DNA from: JBGAJN01 sp044224905
GTDB lineage: Bacteria > Verrucomicrobiota > Verrucomicrobiia > Limisphaerales > JBGAJN01
Length of the DNA: 64,000 nucleotides
NCBI GenBank assembly: GCA_044224905.1
Contig: JBGAJN010000003.1
Location: forward strand, 1,050,290-1,114,289
Reading direction: 5' to 3'
The number at the start of each line of letters is the position of its first letter. Position 1 is the first letter of the stretch. Below, piece after piece: positions 43,001 through 51,091 of the stretch. Below the pieces are notes generated by a model. The model was not told the origin of the DNA. It did no database searches and saw nothing but the letters and a program-made list of their open reading frames with translations. Position numbers and translations under genes: made by a program.

Positions 43001-45199
43001 GCGTATGTCGCTTGCGGAACTGGCGGGCTGTCGATTGTCAACGCTTCGAAGTTTCAGATGCCGATTCTACTCGGGAAACTCAGCCTGCCCGGCGACGCGA
43101 CGGACTTGGCGGTGGATTCTTCGTTGCAGATCGCAGTAGTCGCCGCGAACGCCGGCGGTTTGCACTTCGTGAACGTCGCGAATCCGATGCAACCGCAACT
43201 CATCCGCACCATCGGCATCAGCGCAAGCCAGGTGGAGATCGTGCGTGGGATCGCCTATGTCACTGTCGGAACTAGAGTCTTTTCGTATGAGATGGTCACG
43301 GGCAACCTGCTGCAAACGCTGACGCTGGGTGGCGCTAGTCTTACCGGGCTTTCGGGCGAGGGATTGTTTTTGCATACCATGGATGCTAGCCGGGTTCTCC
43401 GCGCGATCGATATCACCGACCCATTGAACATGGTCGCGCGTGGATCGGTCACCTTGCCCAGCGGCGGCGGAAAGCTGTCCGTAGGTGGTGGGGTTGCCTT
43501 TGTCGCGGCCACGAGCAAGCTCTATGGCGGCTTCGCGACGGTGAATGTTGTTGATCCCGACAGCCTGGTGTTGATCAGTGACTCCATGGCAACTTCAACG
43601 AGTGCGGCGCCCAATCCCAATCTGGCGGTCAACGGTTCCGGGCTGGCAATCCTGCTCGCGAACGGCAACGGGATTCCTCCGGTTGCGCAGGTCTTCAACG
43701 TTTCCAATCCCGGGAATACGGGTTCATTTATTACCGCCTATCCTCTACCGGTCGCGCCGTATAGCGTCGCTATCGGTTCCGGTGTCGCGTTCATCGCGGA
43801 CGGTTCCGCCGGACTGCAAGTCGTGAACTATCGACCATTCGATAGTCAGGGAATGCCACCCATGATTTCCCTCTCGAACAGCTTCGCGATGCTCACCACC
43901 ACCAATGGCACCGCCGAAGAAGGAAAGACCGTCCGCGCGACAGCGATAACGATCGATGACGTGCAAGTGCGCGATGTCGAGTTTTACATTGATGGCACCT
44001 TGCAACTTACCGATGTCAGTTTTCCGTTTGATTATCGTTTTGTGACGCCGATGCGGAATGGCGGTAAGAGTAACTTCACGCTGCAAGCCAAGGCTGTTGA
44101 CACCGGCGGGAACGTTGCTTGGACGCCGCTCATTACTGTCGCCTTAGTGCCCGACGCCACGCCACCGAAGGTTTCGCGAACGTTCCCGATCAAGGGCGGG
44201 TTCGTTGGCTCGTCCGACAACATTGCGGCTTATTTTAACGAGCCGATCCTATCAGGCACACTTACCTCGACCACGATACTTTTGAAATTCCTCGGCGCAG
44301 ACGGAATTGCCGGTACACCCGATGATGTTACAATTACCAACGGTGTCATCTCCTACCGCGATGATCTCAACGCCGCCTTCCTGCGTTTCCCCACCAATCT
44401 CGGGCCCGGTGCGTATCAAGCGACCGTAGGCCCGCCGATCGCTGATCTTGCGGGCAATCCGATGGCCAGTGCCTATACATGGCAGTTCTATATCCTCGGC
44501 GGCCAAGACACCGATCAGGATGGATTACCCGACGTGGTGGAAATCGCGCTCGGCCTCGATCCGACCAAGGCTTCCACCCTCAACGACGGCATTCTCGACG
44601 GCGACCGCGACTTGAATGGGGACGGCCTGCGTGCATCGTGGAAGCTGCGTTATGGTTACGATCCGTTAAAGCGCGACAGCTTCAACGACGGAATGTTCGA
44701 CAAAGATCGTGACCCCGACCTAGATACGTTGACCAACTTACAAGAGCAGAACTACGGCACCCATCCGTACCTGGCCGACACCGATGGCGATGGTTGGACG
44801 GATGATTCCGAGATAGTGGCGGGCAGTAATCCTCTCGACCCCCTGTCGCGTCCTAAATTATTCATCGCCGCGAACCCGGACATCAGAGTGGCTCTGCCTG
44901 GTTTAAACGTTGGTGGTGTCCATACGTTAAACACTTTCGTAGCATCCCCGCCAATCAGCATCGCGCTTCCCGGAAGCGGCGATCCGAGTGGAATTCCGCT
45001 CAACACTGTAGTCGCCTATCCCCCGATTCAGATATCTCTCACTGTACTGAACGGAATGAGCGGGCCGCTGCTGAATACCGTCGTCGCCAGTCCGCCAGTG
45101 CAAGTGAATCTGCCAGGGCTTGGCGACGCCGGAGGAATCCCGCTGAATACCGTCATCGCCCAGCCTCCGGTAAGTGTCCAAATATTGCCCGGTCCCTAA
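40031..45199 (+). CDS. giant secreted multidomain protein with N-terminal dockerin-like domain
   Basis: The 1722-residue product starts at GTG 40031 with a signal peptide ending near LTVSA. Residues about 37-95 form a dockerin type I-like pair of Ca-binding loops (LGDLDGDGQATVLDLVLLI and DINQDGFVDQADINLLAQAI). Domains after that: SbsA-like Ig (about 105-210), beta-rich modules, a Gly/Ala-rich hydrophobic stretch (about 545-580), thrombospondin-3-like loops (about 910-960), an LVIVD-type beta-propeller (about 980-1270), two more Ig-like domains (about 1290-1490), a second TSP3 array (about 1493-1610) and four C-terminal repeats. No enzyme domain is visible, so it looks like a surface scaffold or adhesin. 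It heads a three-gene operon; 42 bases separate it from the next gene. Confidence 0.85.
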   Translation: MNRVASIWAHLRAGLRSLVVVGIVLFPALTVSALPTKLGDLDGDGQATVLDLVLLINHSRGVSLLDSAAAPYADINQDGFVDQADINLLAQAILGQYPLQPLAAKAVTLDPVSGSFEVGVTVRPKVTFRKPVNTSTLNSNNFYASFAGQKLPATITPANDGTFAWLFLSDALPNASQVMVTIGGATITNLDGTVLDAAGTGTPGSIVTVNFSTVSVAPVPGTVLAGKIVDPGPDLIPRTPDDISFGQGGITYNRPIVGAKIFVLGMETNFTFTGTNGSFFLTNMPVGDVKVVLDGRTAANPPAGYYFPEMVMDTAFLPGVTNGVMTIRDTNGVVVRGTNGAPIPVTAMYLPRVATNILQTVTSSTNTMITLKPQGAYTLPANQQPYLTIQIASNSLVGSNGLPVSSAQIGMSVVPPELVKDMLPPGLLQHTFDITVQAMGVATFSTPAKMTVPNVFNAAPGTKLDFLSFDHTTGRLVIEGTATVSDDGLYAATDPGTGITHPGWHGFSLEGALATLLVDIADKIPPECNPRKILEDVGGISLGLGGAIAAAAGAPFVAGAAAAGGLVFLGLDLYNEGITLQSANDAIGMASEYFGGLAAEIKLNLGGQVKLTRILTDPIFSDRFNQAFKRLAKKVGEVASSEGAQKLFAGIGSGLQGYDLGGQLANCIPFGGGFVAQPASEKISTPTALPTAAITGYLNQFETANIAAMEPVIEMIAAKLAPHLPTDRPIILVSDGHTLHGIELDASDYIDPLTSGALSIPISNLLADDLITNPFYRNRALTMSTNFNVVKSLLMENNPSLIAFRRQIDALTAAAHQRLRAILTFRSAAKPISYRVTDFRTGATVASGVSSTPSQIKFFGSAQTPFVVEVFDPATRTYGSQIFRSGASGRNFGNGFDGNTDLIALPDDPATSPDTDGDGLSDAVERLLGTDPNKWSTAGDGISDGAKVAQGLDPLSGAAFATGVIASLPLQGVAKEVVLSGSTATAGEQTAYVACGTGGLSIVNASKFQMPILLGKLSLPGDATDLAVDSSLQIAVVAANAGGLHFVNVANPMQPQLIRTIGISASQVEIVRGIAYVTVGTRVFSYEMVTGNLLQTLTLGGASLTGLSGEGLFLHTMDASRVLRAIDITDPLNMVARGSVTLPSGGGKLSVGGGVAFVAATSKLYGGFATVNVVDPDSLVLISDSMATSTSAAPNPNLAVNGSGLAILLANGNGIPPVAQVFNVSNPGNTGSFITAYPLPVAPYSVAIGSGVAFIADGSAGLQVVNYRPFDSQGMPPMISLSNSFAMLTTTNGTAEEGKTVRATAITIDDVQVRDVEFYIDGTLQLTDVSFPFDYRFVTPMRNGGKSNFTLQAKAVDTGGNVAWTPLITVALVPDATPPKVSRTFPIKGGFVGSSDNIAAYFNEPILSGTLTSTTILLKFLGADGIAGTPDDVTITNGVISYRDDLNAAFLRFPTNLGPGAYQATVGPPIADLAGNPMASAYTWQFYILGGQDTDQDGLPDVVEIALGLDPTKASTLNDGILDGDRDLNGDGLRASWKLRYGYDPLKRDSFNDGMFDKDRDPDLDTLTNLQEQNYGTHPYLADTDGDGWTDDSEIVAGSNPLDPLSRPKLFIAANPDIRVALPGLNVGGVHTLNTFVASPPISIALPGSGDPSGIPLNTVVAYPPIQISLTVLNGMSGPLLNTVVASPPVQVNLPGLGDAGGIPLNTVIAQPPVSVQILPGP
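44880..45196 (+). repeat. four C-terminal repeats of about 28 residues in the giant protein
   Basis: The last 105 residues repeat the unit LNT(V/F)(V/I)A.PP(I/V).(I/V).LPG with a Gly/Ser/Asp linker, four times. Examples are NTVVASPPVQVNLPGLGDAG and NTVIAQPPVSVQILPGP. Corresponding DNA segments are also similar (for example AATACCGTCGTCGCC and AATACCGTCATCGCC). The unit is not a sorting signal I know. Confidence 0.75.
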
Positions 45200-45241
45200 T
45201 CTGAAAAATTTATCCGCCGAACCTCAACGAAAGATCCCGTT

Positions 45242-46372
45242 ATGAAAAAGCCATTAGCCCTCGTCCTGCTCTGTCTTGCTTCGCTGCCGGCGGTCTCCCA
45301 GACCTTCGACTCCGGTAGCGATGGTTCGTACGGAGCCATGAACATTACGAGCAACACCACGCTCAACGTACCATCCGATGGCATTTTCAAGTGTACCACT
45401 ATTTTCATCACCAATGGTGCGACGTTAAAATTTAATCGAAATCCTCTGAACACACCTGTCTATCTGCTCGCCACTAGCAACGTGACGATCAATGGAACCA
45501 TAGACATCTCGGGCGCAAATGGGACGGCCGTTTTCGGTGGTTTGGGAGGGCCCGGAGGATTCGACGGGGGCAATCCGGGACAAGGAATCAACGTACCGGG
45601 CGCAGGGCTTGGGCCTGGCGCCGGTCGCCCCGGAGGAAACGCATATAATTTCGCATCCGCAGCCGGCCCAGGCGGTTATGGAACTGTTGGCACCTACAGC
45701 ACAAACAAGGGAGCCACTTACGGGAGTCCTTTGCTTGTGCCACTCGTCGGCGGATCGGGCGGTGGAGGACAACTCGATGGCTACGGGGGCGGAGGAGGCG
45801 GGGGCGCGATTTTGATTGCCTCCAACGTGAGAATCGACATGACAGGCAACATCGTGGCGATAGGCGGAACCGCCGACTATGACAACGGCGGAAGCGGTGG
45901 AGCGATCCGCTTGGTCGCGCCGATTCTTGCCGGGTCAGGCACACTCAATGTCCAAGGCAACTACGCTGGCGACGGCCGGATCAGGCTTGATACCCTCGAC
46001 CGGCGTTCCGCCAATTTTGGCTATACCGCAGGAGCGACGACCGTTTCGTCCGGCGCCTTGATGATCGTCTTTCCTAGTCCTTTGCCGCGTCTCGACGTTG
46101 TCGAAGCGGCCGGCACCACCGTTCCAGTCGGCGCAGCAGCTCCGGTAGTGGTGCAATTACCCTACGGCTCCACCAGCAACCGGACTGTGACGGTGCGGGC
46201 GCAGGACTTCAACGCGGTCGTACCCATCGCGGTGGTTTTGACACCCGAGCAAGGCAACCCGATCGTTTACACCAACGCCATCGACAATCTCAGTACGAAT
46301 CCGACAACGAACGTCTTTAACGTGGTCGTACCCGTGAACGTAGTGGTGAAAGTCAACGCGTGGACGCGGTAG
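45242..46372 (+). CDS. secreted Gly-rich beta-helix-like protein
   Basis: A signal peptide (MKKPLALVLLCLASLPAVSQ) precedes a 356-residue mature protein. Its start resembles polymorphic-membrane/beta-helix N-termini (NITSNTTLNVPSDGIFKCTT, LLATSNVTINGTIDISG). A long Gly/Ala/Asn-rich part (GGPGGFDGGNPGQGINVPG, GGSGGGGQLDGYGGGGGGGA) and a C-terminal beta domain follow. It probably forms an extended surface structure. It lies between the dockerin protein and the cohesin-like protein (42 and 18 bases), which suggests one assembly. The family is not recognised. Confidence 0.65.
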   Translation: MKKPLALVLLCLASLPAVSQTFDSGSDGSYGAMNITSNTTLNVPSDGIFKCTTIFITNGATLKFNRNPLNTPVYLLATSNVTINGTIDISGANGTAVFGGLGGPGGFDGGNPGQGINVPGAGLGPGAGRPGGNAYNFASAAGPGGYGTVGTYSTNKGATYGSPLLVPLVGGSGGGGQLDGYGGGGGGGAILIASNVRIDMTGNIVAIGGTADYDNGGSGGAIRLVAPILAGSGTLNVQGNYAGDGRIRLDTLDRRSANFGYTAGATTVSSGALMIVFPSPLPRLDVVEAAGTTVPVGAAAPVVVQLPYGSTSNRTVTVRAQDFNAVVPIAVVLTPEQGNPIVYTNAIDNLSTNPTTNVFNVVVPVNVVVKVNAWTR

Positions 46373-46390
46373 CACGTCCGTCACGAGCAA

Positions 46391-47101
46391 ATGAACACCC
46401 GAACGCGAGATTCACTTGCGATAGCGCTCATAGCCGGAGGCCTGTTGCGATTTGTGGGCGCGCCTGCCAATTGCGCGCCCGCGCTAGCGGGCGGTTCTTC
46501 AACAAATCTGGCCGGTAGCAGTGTGACCGTCCCATTCAGTTTCACCGGTGCCAGCAACGTAGTGGCCTTGCAGTTCGACGTGGTGTTCGACGGAAACAAT
46601 TTGAACTCGGGTAGCAGCGCCTACGGCGGTGCGGCAGCCGGGATGCACGCCATCAATTCTACAATCATCAGCAACGGTGTCCGCCGCGTGCTCGTGTATT
46701 CCTTGACCAACGGCTTTCTGCAAAGTGGCGAGATCGTAAAGGTGCCGCTGGATATTGCGCCTCTGGCGCTCCAAGGCGTCACCAGTCTGACCATCACCAA
46801 TCCGATCCTCGCCGATGTAGCCGGACAGCCTGTAGCGCCTGCGAGTTTGGTTCCTGGCAGCATCTTCATCAGCACGGCATTGCCGGCCCGGCTTGGGACC
46901 GTGTTGCGGTCGCCCAACGGTCAGGTGCTGTTCGCCGTGACCGGCGGTAATCAGCAGTCGTATCTGGTGCAAGCATCCACCAACCTCGTAGATTGGGTCT
47001 CAATCGCTACCAACGCAGCAGCGGGCGGTTTGATCAATTTTCTCGATGCCAAGTCGACGAATTTTCCGACTCGCTTCTACCGCGCAATTGTTGCGCCTTA
47101 A
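46391..47101 (+). CDS. secreted protein with a cohesin-like domain and a verrucomicrobial C-terminal domain
   Basis: After a signal sequence (about residues 1-29), residues about 35-155 follow the cohesin pattern. They read AGSSVTVPFSFTGASNVVALQFDVVFDGNNL, then a strand pair (RRVLVYSLTNGFLQSGEIVKVPLDI) and the closing VTSLTITNPILADVAGQPV with PGSIFIS. Residues about 165-236 form the tail seen on many verrucomicrobial exoproteins (YLVQASTNLVDWVSIAT ... RFYRAIVAP). Cohesins bind dockerins, and a dockerin-like domain is encoded two genes upstream in the same operon. The cohesin call is from pattern only and should be tested by structure prediction. Confidence 0.65.
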   Translation: MNTRTRDSLAIALIAGGLLRFVGAPANCAPALAGGSSTNLAGSSVTVPFSFTGASNVVALQFDVVFDGNNLNSGSSAYGGAAAGMHAINSTIISNGVRRVLVYSLTNGFLQSGEIVKVPLDIAPLALQGVTSLTITNPILADVAGQPVAPASLVPGSIFISTALPARLGTVLRSPNGQVLFAVTGGNQQSYLVQASTNLVDWVSIATNAAAGGLINFLDAKSTNFPTRFYRAIVAP

Positions 47102-47252
47102 AACTTAGAGGCGCGAAAAGGATTGGCTGATTGCGTATCGATTACGCATACAAGCTGGCGTAACATCGGCGGGAAAACTGGAGTGATACTTACGCGCGGC
47201 TCGGTGAGGTTGCTGGCCGCGTGCATCAATCGTGAGCTTGATCCACTTGTTT

Positions 47253-47366
47253 TTACAATGCCATCACGGATGCCTTGTGTTTCTTCAAATAGCTTTCGAT
47301 CTCCTTCTTGCTGACTATTGAAGCGTGCGTGGCGCGTTGCGCATTACCTTTCAACTGTTTGTAGTG
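47253..47366 (-). pseudogene. 3' fragment of a paralogue of the 28348 gene, cut by an IS end
   Basis: Reading leftwards from 47366 the frame gives HYKQLKGNAQRATHASIVSK followed by KEIESYLKKHKASVMAL and a stop at 47253-47255. It aligns without gaps to the C-terminal half of the 64-residue protein at 28348 (VNYRLTKHCGMRRPFNFVES, then ADLEKYLKDQKAIVV). Its 5' half is missing where TGACCGGG, the IS end, begins at 47367. Confidence 0.65.
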
Positions 47367-47460
47367 TGACCGGGTTCACCTTTCTGAGCCACCTGGGGCG
47401 TTGACTGGGTTAAGGTTGTATCTTGGTTTTATAGTTGCCATCACTGCGCACTGCACGAGC
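47367..47460 (-). mobile_element. diverged remnant of an IS3-type right end
   Basis: TGACCGGGTTCACCTTTCTG at 47367 is nearly identical to the orfB-side terminus of the IS at 24061 (TGACCGGGTGCACCTTTCTG). The similarity continues through GAGCCAC and GGTTAAGGTTGT. On the minus strand the frame ending SDGNYKTKIQP resembles the transposase C-terminus (EDGQIDNKQTT). The rest of the element is gone. It separates two truncated genes, so a deletion has removed most of the IS and its neighbours' ends. The right limit is approximate. Confidence 0.6.
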
Positions 47461-47608
47461 TGCTCGTCCCGGAGTCCCGCCGATAACGACCAGGTCGGAG
47501 GTTTTACCACTGACTCGTTTTAAGATTGGCGGCAGGCAACGGCAGAACTGCGGGGCAGGAGAGAAGGAAGACAAAAATGTGTAGGTGGAGCAGCACGATC
47601 TTGAGCAT
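47461..47608 (-). pseudogene. 5' fragment of a secreted FAD-dependent oxidoreductase gene
   Basis: From the ATG at 47608 (minus) a signal peptide is encoded (MLKIVLLHLHIFVFLLSC, then PAVLPLPAANL), ending in an early TAA. One frame over, the sequence continues with DLVVIGGTPG, the dinucleotide-binding start of secreted FAD-dependent oxidoreductases common in PVC bacteria. It is therefore frameshifted after the signal peptide and truncated shortly after the Rossmann glycines, where IS-derived sequence begins. Confidence 0.6.
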
Positions 47609-47619
47609 GCGGTGGTGTC

Positions 47620-49200
47620 TTATCGATAAATTGCGAGTTCCATCGATCGCAGTTCACATGCGCCCTTTTCCCGGTCCAGGTTGTTGATCTTCACCGTGTT
47701 TTTCCCCGCGACGATTCGATTCAACGGCACCGTGAAAAACTTCAACGCCTGACGGGCAGGATAGGCGATGTTTTTTGCCACCGGAACAAACAGTTCGTTG
47801 TCCTCGCGCTCCAGCGGCTCCAATGCGGTGCCGTTCAGCCATGCGCCGATCTGAAATTTCGCGCAGTCCTGCTTCGACTCGATGCGAAGCACGGCGCGAT
47901 CGAACCTCACCTTGGTGGTGTCGTCGGGAATAACCAGTTCGACCGTACGCTCGTTCCTCGCCGGGAACGTACCAAAGCCGGAGTTAATCACGTAGTTCTT
48001 GGATGCGTGCTGGAGGAACTCGAGATCGGTGATTCGCTTGAGGCCTTCCGCCATCGCGAGCCGCCGCTCGGCGGGCACATAGTCGTAATTGAACAGGCTC
48101 AATCCATCCACGCCGCGATGGAATAGATTCAGCGCCGAAGCGCGGTAGATCTCGAACGTCGTGTAGCGTCGACCCGAGTTCTTGTCCTTCCCCGGACTCT
48201 GATAGGTGACGTAGTTCATTTCGCCGTAAATTTTGGCGTGGCTTGTGGCCGCGCGGAACTCTTCGACGTGCAGTTCGATCGTGTGGATGTAGGAGGAGGA
48301 GATATTAATCATCTCAACCAGCCGCTGCTGGTCCCACGCGGCGATGTCCAGCCCTGCGCTCGTGCATTTGGCCAGCGTTTCGGGAATGCGGACGCAAAGC
48401 TTGAGCGACTTGCCACGCTCGCGGCCGATACCATCCATCATCGTCTTGATCCGGCGGACGAAAGCGGTCATCACGCCGCGCCCGCCCTCGGTATCTCCGC
48501 TCCGGAAGAAGTGGGGATACCGCTGGAAGTCGAGTTCCACCCCATCCACGTCGTAGTTCATGCAAAGTTCGCGCAGGATGGAAAAGTAGTATTCCCGCAC
48601 CTCGGGAAGCATGTAGTTGAAGAGCCGGACATTGTCGCCGCCCTTAGTGGCTGGGATGTCGGAGTCACCCAGCCAGTATTCGGGATGCTCGCGCCAGATC
48701 GCATTATGGGTCGGCCAAGTCAAATCGCTCACATAGTGCTGATCGTTCATCCGGTAGGAGATGAAGAAGGCCTTCCCGTTGCGGCGGCAGGCCGCAAGCG
48801 TCTCCTTCACCGGATCGCCCCCGCCGTGGATGTAACCCATGATCCGGTCGAAGGCCGGGAACTTCGGCGAACGTTGCTCCGGCGTGTATTTCTTCCACTG
48901 GGGATCGACCTCCGAAGGATAAAGGTTGGTGCGCCACATCGTCGGGCAGCACATGACGGCATCGACGTCCGTATTTTTCAGCTTGTCGATGAAGGAACCG
49001 ATGTAAGCCGGGTTGTTGTCCTTCTTTCCGACAATGATCAGAAGCTCGTGGTTGAAGATGCACTTGTAGTTCGTGGACGCATCCGTAGTACGGAAACGCT
49101 GTGGACTCGCATTCGTTTGACTGTGAAGGCGACCGGACAGACCGACCGTTACGAGTGCGCCCGAGGTAAGTTTTAGAAAAGTTCGGCGGGAAGAGTTCAT
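47620..49200 (-). CDS. Tat-exported glycosidase-like TIM-barrel protein
   Basis: The 526-residue precursor has a twin-arginine signal (SSRRTFLKLTSGALVTVGLSG). The main domain resembles glycosyl-hydrolase-like (GHL10/DUF-type) barrels of planctomycetes and verrucomicrobia: DAVMCCPTMWRTNLYPSEV, RRNGKAFFISYRMND, a strand ending in acidic residues (YDVDGVELDFQRYPHFF), and GVDGLSLFNYDYVPAERR. The Asp/Glu at GVELD is a good catalytic candidate. A C-terminal beta-sandwich (about 400-526) may bind carbohydrate. The substrate is unknown. Its stop is 12 bases from the start of the FAD-oxidoreductase fragment. Confidence 0.65.
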   Translation of the reverse strand: MNSSRRTFLKLTSGALVTVGLSGRLHSQTNASPQRFRTTDASTNYKCIFNHELLIIVGKKDNNPAYIGSFIDKLKNTDVDAVMCCPTMWRTNLYPSEVDPQWKKYTPEQRSPKFPAFDRIMGYIHGGGDPVKETLAACRRNGKAFFISYRMNDQHYVSDLTWPTHNAIWREHPEYWLGDSDIPATKGGDNVRLFNYMLPEVREYYFSILRELCMNYDVDGVELDFQRYPHFFRSGDTEGGRGVMTAFVRRIKTMMDGIGRERGKSLKLCVRIPETLAKCTSAGLDIAAWDQQRLVEMINISSSYIHTIELHVEEFRAATSHAKIYGEMNYVTYQSPGKDKNSGRRYTTFEIYRASALNLFHRGVDGLSLFNYDYVPAERRLAMAEGLKRITDLEFLQHASKNYVINSGFGTFPARNERTVELVIPDDTTKVRFDRAVLRIESKQDCAKFQIGAWLNGTALEPLEREDNELFVPVAKNIAYPARQALKFFTVPLNRIVAGKNTVKINNLDREKGACELRSMELAIYR

Positions 49201-49249
49201 TCAGCCAGGGAACAGGTTTCAGGAGCTTTCGTAAATCTTGCTTGTTCGA

Positions 49250-50806
49250 TCAGTCGATCCGGTAGCTAAACAGGTCGCCGTTCTCCAAATGGAATTTCAA
49301 ACGAATAGGAACGCCCGTGGGGAGAGCAGTTACCTTTTTCCATTGGATCGCGAGCTTCACGGAATCCTGCTTTTCAAGGACGCAGGCTTCTTTTTCGTAA
49401 CCTTCCAGGGTTTTGCCGGTGGCAGCCAGCACCTCCACCATGAGCCGGCCTTTTCCGATATTCGCGTTCACAATTAAATGTTTCCCTTCAGCGATAGACT
49501 CATGGGTCTCCACGGTCCCGATTTTCTCCCCGGCGTGCAAGGAAGCCAGACCATCAATCCGCCACGAAGCCCGGGCCACCGATTGTATTTTGTCCGGGGT
49601 CAATCCTCCATGGGGTGTGGTCACCGCAGTGTAATAGATCCACATTTCATCGCCGACGATGACGGGGCTATTGCATAATCCGAAAATGCTCCCGGCATCA
49701 TAAGGATGCGGCCCCAGTGGAATGACCGGACTTCGGTCGGAACTCCGGTGCCAATGGCGGCCATCGCGGCTGTGCACCAGTTGGACATCGATAATGCCGG
49801 TCGCGCCCCTTTTCTGCCCGTTGACCTCGTCGTTGCCAAATAAAGCCGAGGAAGGCTCGACTCTGCGGAAATGCGTGACGAAACCGAGCCACTGCCCACC
49901 ATAGGAAAACGCGGACATGTTGTAGAACTCCGAGTAGGTCCCGCCTTTGAGTCTTCTCGTCTCCCGATGATCCATTTCATCCGCGACCATGGCCGGCTCG
50001 GGCTCGGACCAATGCTCGAAATCTTTGCTGACCGATAGAAATACCTGGCGGATGCCGATCACGCGTGGATCTCCTTGGCGCTTGTGAAAGGCGAGGTATT
50101 CGCCGGTGACCGGGTCTTGCGACAAGGTGATGGTGTCGCAACCCAGCAGAATCGGCTCCGGGTTGACGGTCCAGCGCAGGCCGTCGGCAGACCAGGCCGA
50201 GTAATACAGGCGGTGGTCTTTGTCCCGATACCAATCCACGAGTTCGAACTTGTCTTTGAGCCGCTGCAGCCTGGCCTTGTCCACGCCCCTGCTGGCATTG
50301 CCAACGGCCTTATACCTTCTCCGGGGATCGGGCTCGAACCGATCATAAATGATGCTCGGGCTGTGCAGCGTCAGATCCGTCTGGTTATTCTTACCCGCGA
50401 TCTTGAGGATCGGACGCTCCCAATGAACCCCATCCTGGGAGGTGGCATAAAGTACGTGGCCAGCGTCCGCATACCACATTTGAAAGGCGCCCGTTTTTTC
50501 ATCGCGCAGCACCGTTCCGTAAATGTTGACGCGCTTGTCAGGGACGCCGTTCCGCTCTTTCCATTCCCACGGCATCTCGGCCTGGAGCACCGGTTGCTCC
50601 AATTTCTTCGCCGGGTGGACGACTCTGGTGACGCCCTGCTTTTCCCGGATCATGACGCTGTCCACGAAGAGCTGCGTTTCTCCTTTTTTCAGGGAAGGGG
50701 CGGCTGGACGTTCCAGTCGGGTGGTTTGAGAAAACAACAGCGCTGGGAACGCCAGGGCGCAGCTAAGGAGGATCAGGGTCCTTCTTGTAGGTGTGGGGTG
50801 TTGCAT
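49250..50806 (-). CDS. secreted five-bladed beta-propeller glycosidase-like protein (GH43/GH32-type)
   Basis: The start at 50806 (MQHPTPTRRTLILLSCALAF) gives a signal peptide. The frame continues upstream, but that part looks like recombinase debris. The 518 residues have repeated propeller motifs: FQMWYADAGHVLYATSQDGVHWERP, RRYKAVGNASRG, YYSAWSADGLRWTV and DEMWIYYTAVTTPHGG. These are typical of GH32/43/130-like enzymes, with a small beta domain at the end. The catalytic acids cannot be assigned with certainty. It is on the same strand as the glycosidase-like gene 49 bases downstream, so the two probably form one exoenzyme operon. Confidence 0.7.
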   Translation of the reverse strand: MQHPTPTRRTLILLSCALAFPALLFSQTTRLERPAAPSLKKGETQLFVDSVMIREKQGVTRVVHPAKKLEQPVLQAEMPWEWKERNGVPDKRVNIYGTVLRDEKTGAFQMWYADAGHVLYATSQDGVHWERPILKIAGKNNQTDLTLHSPSIIYDRFEPDPRRRYKAVGNASRGVDKARLQRLKDKFELVDWYRDKDHRLYYSAWSADGLRWTVNPEPILLGCDTITLSQDPVTGEYLAFHKRQGDPRVIGIRQVFLSVSKDFEHWSEPEPAMVADEMDHRETRRLKGGTYSEFYNMSAFSYGGQWLGFVTHFRRVEPSSALFGNDEVNGQKRGATGIIDVQLVHSRDGRHWHRSSDRSPVIPLGPHPYDAGSIFGLCNSPVIVGDEMWIYYTAVTTPHGGLTPDKIQSVARASWRIDGLASLHAGEKIGTVETHESIAEGKHLIVNANIGKGRLMVEVLAATGKTLEGYEKEACVLEKQDSVKLAIQWKKVTALPTGVPIRLKFHLENGDLFSYRID

Positions 50807-50879
50807 GACGTTGGCATCGATGATGTCTATGAAAACACCATATGCAAACCATGAGTAGTCAGTAGGACCGGTTGCGGAG

Positions 50880-50972
50880 GCGAATTGGGTGATCGCACGG
50901 TAGTAGAGATTTGTGGTTTCGAGGCCAGCGTGCCAAGGATGATATTGCATCGCGGATTGAGGGAGCGCACGC
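50880..50972 (-). pseudogene. possible remnant of a tyrosine recombinase C-terminus
   Basis: On the minus strand two frames join into IILG-HAGLETTNLYYRAI. This resembles the LGHxxxxTTxxY end of tyrosine recombinases with the nucleophilic Tyr; one missing base separates ILG from HAG. Nothing else of the enzyme is recognisable. The debris runs in frame into the beta-propeller gene, which explains the long upstream extension of that frame. Confidence 0.3.
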
Positions 50973-51091
50973 GGGTGAGGAAGACCCGTATTGACCGAAC
51001 TCGTTGTGGAGGCCCACTGCGGTATCAGTTGAATCTTGGGTATTGAAGGGCTTGACGGTTGGGGAGGGTGGCCTTAATTGCAGACCAACAA

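Noticed and set aside
47123..47314. 63-residue open frame on the plus strand
   Set aside because: It overlaps on the opposite strand a readable gene fragment with a clear paralogue and has no features of its own.
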